A stretch of DNA of 9,614 nucleotides, taken from assembly GCA_021734595.1 (NCBI GenBank), contig JAIPIO010000157.1, positions 1 to 9,614 of the forward strand, written 5' to 3'. The number at the start of each line of letters is the position of its first letter. Position 1 is the first letter of the stretch. The notes under the pieces are model-generated. The model saw only the letters and a program-made list of their open reading frames with translations. It did not search any database and was not told the origin of the DNA. A program made the position numbers and the translations under genes. Source of the DNA: Kiritimatiellales bacterium (GTDB lineage Bacteria; Verrucomicrobiota; Kiritimatiellia; Kiritimatiellales; Pontiellaceae). Shown one piece after another: positions 7,169 through 9,614 of the stretch.

Positions 7169-7217
7169 GGGCGCCAGAACACCAGCGACTTCCTTGTTCC
7201 TGTTTGGATGAGGGTCG

Positions 7218-7940
7218 CTACCGTTTCTTGAACCTGCGAATCCATTGTTCCTTCATCATGGGGATTTCTTCGAGGAAGTCAAAACCTGAGTCCTTCACTT
7301 CGTCCGTTACTGTGCCCTTGCCACAGCGGACGTGTTGGCATCTTTTTTCCGGTGAAATTCCTCTGATCCGCTCGAAGTCGATAATGACCAGCACGCCGCC
7401 AGGCCTCAAGGCTTGGTGGATTGATTTCAGGGTCTCATAGGGGTACTCAAAATGGTGGTAGGTGTCGCACACAAACACCACATCGACTGATGCAGGAGCC
7501 AGATGCGTCGACTTCTCGTCGCACAGCACCGCTTTTAAATTGGTAAGCGACTCTTCCTGAGCCGTCTTTGTAATGTGGGCAATGAAGTTTGCAGCAATGT
7601 CCACGCTGTAAACCGTCCCTCCAGGCGCTACTTTGCGCGCCATCATACGCGAGAAAAATCCTGTTCCCGCGCCAACATCGGCCGCGTCCATCCCTGCCTT
7701 CAAATCGAGCAAGGCCAAGATATTCTCTCGATTTGCATATATTTCCCGCTTCTCCTTCTCAAAGCTATTGATGGATCTCTTCACGTTCGGAGCCTGATAC
7801 TTCACATTGATTCCCGGGCGCACACTTTCCTCCTGCGCCATGACCGTCGTGGCGGTAGCGCTGAGCAACACAAACAAGCCCAGCACTCCCCGTGTGCATT
7901 TTGCAGAATATCCAATCCCTCGCGCCAATTTCTCCTTCAT
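7218..7940 (-). CDS. Class I SAM-dependent methyltransferase with N-terminal signal/anchor, 240 aa
   Basis: The frame starts at ATG 7940 with AGGAGG (7947-7952) six bases upstream, so the N-terminus is well fixed. Residues 1-17 are basic, 18-33 hydrophobic (GVLGLFVLLSATATTV), then VMA before QEES, a plausible signal peptidase site after Ala35. The rest is a Rossmann methyltransferase: DVGAGTG at 88-94 (SAM-binding loop), Asp114 at the end of strand 2 (VYSVD), DVVFVCDTYHHF at 153-164, and LRPGGVLVIIDFERI at 178-192. It ends in an RFKK tail. The fold is of the UbiE/methyltransferase-11 type and the substrate is unknown. An exported SAM enzyme is odd because SAM is made in the cytoplasm; the segment could instead anchor a cytoplasm-facing domain. 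The gene is convergent with the fucosidase gene (49 nt between stops, no terminator seen) and likely unrelated to it. Confidence 0.85.
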   Translation of the reverse strand: MKEKLARGIGYSAKCTRGVLGLFVLLSATATTVMAQEESVRPGINVKYQAPNVKRSINSFEKEKREIYANRENILALLDLKAGMDAADVGAGTGFFSRMMARKVAPGGTVYSVDIAANFIAHITKTAQEESLTNLKAVLCDEKSTHLAPASVDVVFVCDTYHHFEYPYETLKSIHQALRPGGVLVIIDFERIRGISPEKRCQHVRCGKGTVTDEVKDSGFDFLEEIPMMKEQWIRRFKKR

Positions 7941-7946
7941 CCCTTG

Positions 7947-7952
7947 CCTCCT
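7947..7952 (-). promoter_or_regulatory. Strong Shine-Dalgarno AGGAGG of the methyltransferase gene
   Basis: AGGAGG on the - strand sits six bases before ATG 7940. It matters because it confirms that the hydrophobic N-terminus is really translated and is not an artefact of choosing too early a start. Confidence 0.8.
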
Positions 7953-8038
7953 TTTTTTGGTGAATGCAATTCGAACAAGGTTAACGAATCACAGCTCCAT
8001 TAGCCAAGTCCGAAAATCGAGCTGAAAGGAAATTATCC

Positions 8039-8066
8039 AATTGAACCGCCCGCCCGGGGTTCAATT
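8039..8066. repeat. 9-bp perfect inverted repeat upstream of the methyltransferase gene
   Basis: AATTGAACC (8039-8047) and GGTTCAATT (8058-8066) are exact reverse complements around a GC-rich 10-nt centre. The element lies about 100 nt upstream of the methyltransferase start and about 50 nt past the tRNA terminator. It could be an operator or a 5'-leader hairpin. No U-tract follows, so it is not a terminator by sequence. Confidence 0.45.
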
Positions 8067-8112
8067 CCTTGCCAAACCCGAAGTGTCGTCCCAAGCTTGG
8101 CGCGTGAGGTGG

Positions 8113-8143
8113 AAAAGCAAAAAGGGCCTGCGTTAACAGACCC
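8113..8143 (-). terminator. Intrinsic terminator of the tRNA-Asp unit
   Basis: On the - strand GGGTCTG (8143-8137) pairs with CAGGCCC (8130-8124) in seven base pairs, one of them G-U, around the loop TTAACG. TTTTT (8123-8119), GC and TTTT follow. The stem begins 22 nt after the encoded CCA end of the tRNA. This is the clearest terminator in the window. Confidence 0.85.
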
Positions 8144-8165
8144 CATTCAACATTGCCTTAAAATG

Positions 8166-8242
8166 TGGCGAGAGTGACGAGACTCGAACTCGCAACCCCC
8201 AGCGTGACAGGCTGGTGCTCTAACCAATTGAGCTACACCCCC
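8166..8242 (-). tRNA. tRNA-Asp (GUC) with encoded CCA
   Basis: Read on the - strand, the acceptor arm pairs GGGGGTG (8242-8236) with CACTCTC (8176-8170), including two G-U pairs, followed by discriminator G and encoded CCA (8168-8166). The D-arm has TAGCTCAATTGGTTAGAGCA. The anticodon arm is CCAGC-CTGTCAC-GCTGG, giving anticodon GTC (8208-8206), which reads Asp codons GAC/GAU. The T-arm holds GAGTTCGAGTCTC. All four arms fold without mismatches other than wobbles, so the gene appears functional. It has its own promoter and terminator. Confidence 0.97.
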
Positions 8243-8256
8243 ACAAAGGAGCCGAC

Positions 8257-8284
8257 ATAGTATTTATCCGCCGCAAATTATCAA
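8257..8284 (-). promoter_or_regulatory. Sigma-70-type promoter of the tRNA-Asp gene
   Basis: On the - strand TTGATA (8284-8279) is followed after 16 nt by TACTAT (8262-8257), then the GC-rich stretch GTCGGCTCC. Initiation about seven bases later would place the start near 8250, just before the tRNA 5' end at 8242. The GC-rich stretch after the -10 is typical of stable-RNA promoters under stringent control. The -10 matches consensus at four of six positions. Confidence 0.65.
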
Positions 8285-8302
8285 GCGGAAAAAATAAAAA
8301 GT

Positions 8303-8410
8303 TTCGAGTGCCTGGAAAAACCCGGAAGGCGAATTCCATCCATTGGAACTATTCCGGTGCAAAGTTCCAATGGCTGGAAAAAACCGGAAGGCCGATTCCA
8401 GCCATTGGAA
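8303..8410. repeat. Four-copy array of 15-nt palindromic repeats with exact 31-nt period
   Basis: Copies start at 8303 (degenerate, TTCGAGTGCCTGGAA), 8334 (TTCCATCCATTGGAA), 8365 (TTCCAATGGCTGGAA, reverse orientation) and 8396 (TTCCAGCCATTGGAA), each followed by 16 nt. The first pair and the second pair form two 46-nt half-arrays identical at 39 of 46 positions, spacer included, so a 62-nt duplication is likely. Copies 8365 and 8396 are perfect reverse complements and could form a 15-bp stem with a 16-nt loop. The array lies between the proA stop and the tRNA-Asp promoter. Confidence 0.92.
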
Positions 8411-8432
8411 ACCGCCTTTTTCATCGGAGGCG

Positions 8433-9614
8433 TCACCCGCGGATCTGGCCGTCGCCGGAAATCACATATTTATAGGTGGTGAGCTCCTCCAGGCCCATGG
8501 GGCCGCGCGCATGCAGCTTGTCGGTGCTGATGCCGATTTCCGCGCCCATGCCGAATTCGGCGCCATCGGTGAAGCGGGTGGAGGCGTTCACATAAACCGA
8601 AGAGGCGTCAACTTCGGCCAGAAAGATTCTTTCCGCTTTTTCATCCTGCGTGACAATGGCATCGGAATGGGCCGAGCCGTAGGTGTTGATATGCTTGACG
8701 GCGGCTTCCACATCCGCCACCACACGGATGGCGAGGATCATTTCGAGGTATTCCTCGTACCAGTCTTCTTCGGTGGCGGGTTTGGCGGAAGGGATGAGCT
8801 GGCAGACGGTTTCGTCGCCGCGGATTTCCACGCCACGCGCGGCGAGGATTTCGCCCATCTTCGGCAGGAAGGCATTGGCAATGTCCCGGTGCACCAGCAG
8901 GGTCTCCATGGCGTTGCAGACGCCGGGGCGCTGGCACTTGGCGTTTTCCGAGATGCTCCACGCCATTTCCAGATCGGCTGTGGCATCCACATAGGTATGG
9001 CAGACGCCCTTGTAGTGCTTGATCACCGGCACGTGGGCCATCTCCGTTACCGCACGGATCAGGCTTTCACCGCCGCGCGGAATGATGAGGTCGAGATAGT
9101 CGGTCATCTGGCACATCACCTTGACCGCCTCGCGGTCGATGGTCGGGATCAGCTGGATCGCGTGTTCCGGCATCCCTTTTTCAACGCCGCCCGCCTGCAT
9201 GGCACCGGCGATGGCCAGGTTGGAGTTGAGCGCTTCCTTGCCGCCGCGCAGAATGACTGCGTTTGAGGTTTTGAAGCACAGTGCCGCGGCATCGCACGTC
9301 ACATTCGGGCGCGATTCAAAAATAATGCCGATCACACCGATGGGTACGCGCACCTTCTTGATCTCCAGTCCGTTAGGGCGCATCCACCTGCTGATCTCCT
9401 CCCCGACGGGGTCGTTGAGCGCGGCTACGTCGCGCAGGCCCTTGATCATGCCGTCGATGCGCGCATCGGTCAGTTCCAGGCGATCGAGCATGGCGGCACT
9501 CAGACCGCTCTCTTTTCCAGCCGCCAGATCTTTGGCATTCTCCTGTTGGATGGCGGCGCGTCGGGCGTCCAATTCATCCGCCATCGCTTCAAGGATTATG
9601 TTTTTCCTGCGCGT
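8433..9614 (-). CDS. proA: Gamma-glutamyl phosphate reductase (glutamate-5-semialdehyde dehydrogenase), 3' part
   Basis: The enzyme reduces gamma-glutamyl phosphate to glutamate-5-semialdehyde with NADPH, the second step of proline synthesis, in the cytoplasm. The frame ends at TGA 8433-8435 and stays open to the right window edge. The ATG at 9584 is internal: the ten codons before it read TRRKNIILEA, matching the usual ProA N-terminal helix, so roughly 20-25 residues lie outside and 393 are visible. Hallmarks are LSAAMLDRLELT, RVPIGVIGIIFESRPNVTCDAAALCFKTSNAVILRGGKEA (cofactor-binding half), LIIPRGGESLI, the catalytic cysteine in HYKGVCHTYVD (codon 9000-9002), NAKCQRPGVCNAMETLLVH, and a C-terminal RFTDGAEFGMGAEIGISTDKLHARGPMGLEELTTYKY. 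Nothing is missing or broken in the visible part. No proB is in the window, and the palindrome array follows 22 nt after the stop. Confidence 0.97.
   Translation of the reverse strand, partial: TRRKNIILEAMADELDARRAAIQQENAKDLAAGKESGLSAAMLDRLELTDARIDGMIKGLRDVAALNDPVGEEISRWMRPNGLEIKKVRVPIGVIGIIFESRPNVTCDAAALCFKTSNAVILRGGKEALNSNLAIAGAMQAGGVEKGMPEHAIQLIPTIDREAVKVMCQMTDYLDLIIPRGGESLIRAVTEMAHVPVIKHYKGVCHTYVDATADLEMAWSISENAKCQRPGVCNAMETLLVHRDIANAFLPKMGEILAARGVEIRGDETVCQLIPSAKPATEEDWYEEYLEMILAIRVVADVEAAVKHINTYGSAHSDAIVTQDEKAERIFLAEVDASSVYVNASTRFTDGAEFGMGAEIGISTDKLHARGPMGLEELTTYKYVISGDGQIRG

Noticed and set aside
7197..7209. Degenerate TTCC...GGAT resembling the palindromic repeat in the gap after the fucosidase gene
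   Set aside because: Only four arm bases match, the internal spacing is different, and no partner lies 31 nt away.
8052..8073. tRNA 3' fragment (T-arm-like GGGGTTCAATTCC followed by TTGCCA), possible attachment-site remnant
   Set aside because: A T-arm can be drawn, but no acceptor strand lies between it and CCA and no integrase is present. The TTCAATT is explained by the inverted repeat.
8303..8410. Short CRISPR array (regular repeats with 16-nt spacers)
   Set aside because: Repeats are 15 nt and spacers 16 nt, both too short; orientation alternates; two spacers are similar to each other; and no cas gene is nearby. Identical spacing also occurs in isolated pairs.
8343..9266. 307-aa + strand frame opposite proA
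   Set aside because: It is antisense to unmistakable ProA sequence and begins inside the palindrome array.

Overview
The window looks like a chromosomal stretch from a free-living, polysaccharide-degrading bacterium of the PVC group. A member of the Kiritimatiellota/Verrucomicrobiota is the best guess. That placement is inferred from the mix of secreted glycoside hydrolases, a secreted SH3-like protein of unknown role, an apparently exported methyltransferase, and short palindromic repeats of the TTCCA-N5-TGGAA type scattered between genes. No rRNA or other phylogenetic marker is present to prove it.

Left part (1-4188, + strand): the 3' end of a GH2 beta-galactosidase-like gene, cut by the window edge, is followed after 109 nt by a 1002-residue secreted protein. 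That protein has a GH43-like beta-propeller and several beta-sandwich modules. The two genes are probably co-transcribed and act on glycans outside the cytoplasm. The propeller seems to lack the usual catalytic acids, so it may bind rather than cut glycan.

Middle (4189-7168): a secreted 314-residue protein of unknown function lies on the - strand, convergent with the propeller gene. A 396-nt divergent intergenic region separates it from a complete secreted GH29 alpha-L-fucosidase on the + strand. With the GH2 gene, this suggests breakdown of a galactose- and fucose-containing polysaccharide or glycan. No transporter, sulfatase or regulator is visible in the window.

Right part (7218-9614, all - strand): a class I SAM-dependent methyltransferase with an N-terminal signal or anchor; a complete tRNA-Asp(GUC) unit with promoter, encoded CCA and intrinsic terminator; a four-copy palindrome array; and the 3' part of proA (gamma-glutamyl phosphate reductase, proline synthesis), whose start lies beyond the window edge.

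The most unusual signal is non-coding. A 15-nt imperfect palindrome (consensus TTCCARCCATTGGAA) occurs eight times, counting one degenerate copy, at three separate intergenic sites. Every adjacent pair is exactly 31 nt apart start to start, close to three helical turns, although the 16-nt spacers differ between sites. An unrelated 8-bp perfect inverted repeat at 5453-5474 sits in the same phase.
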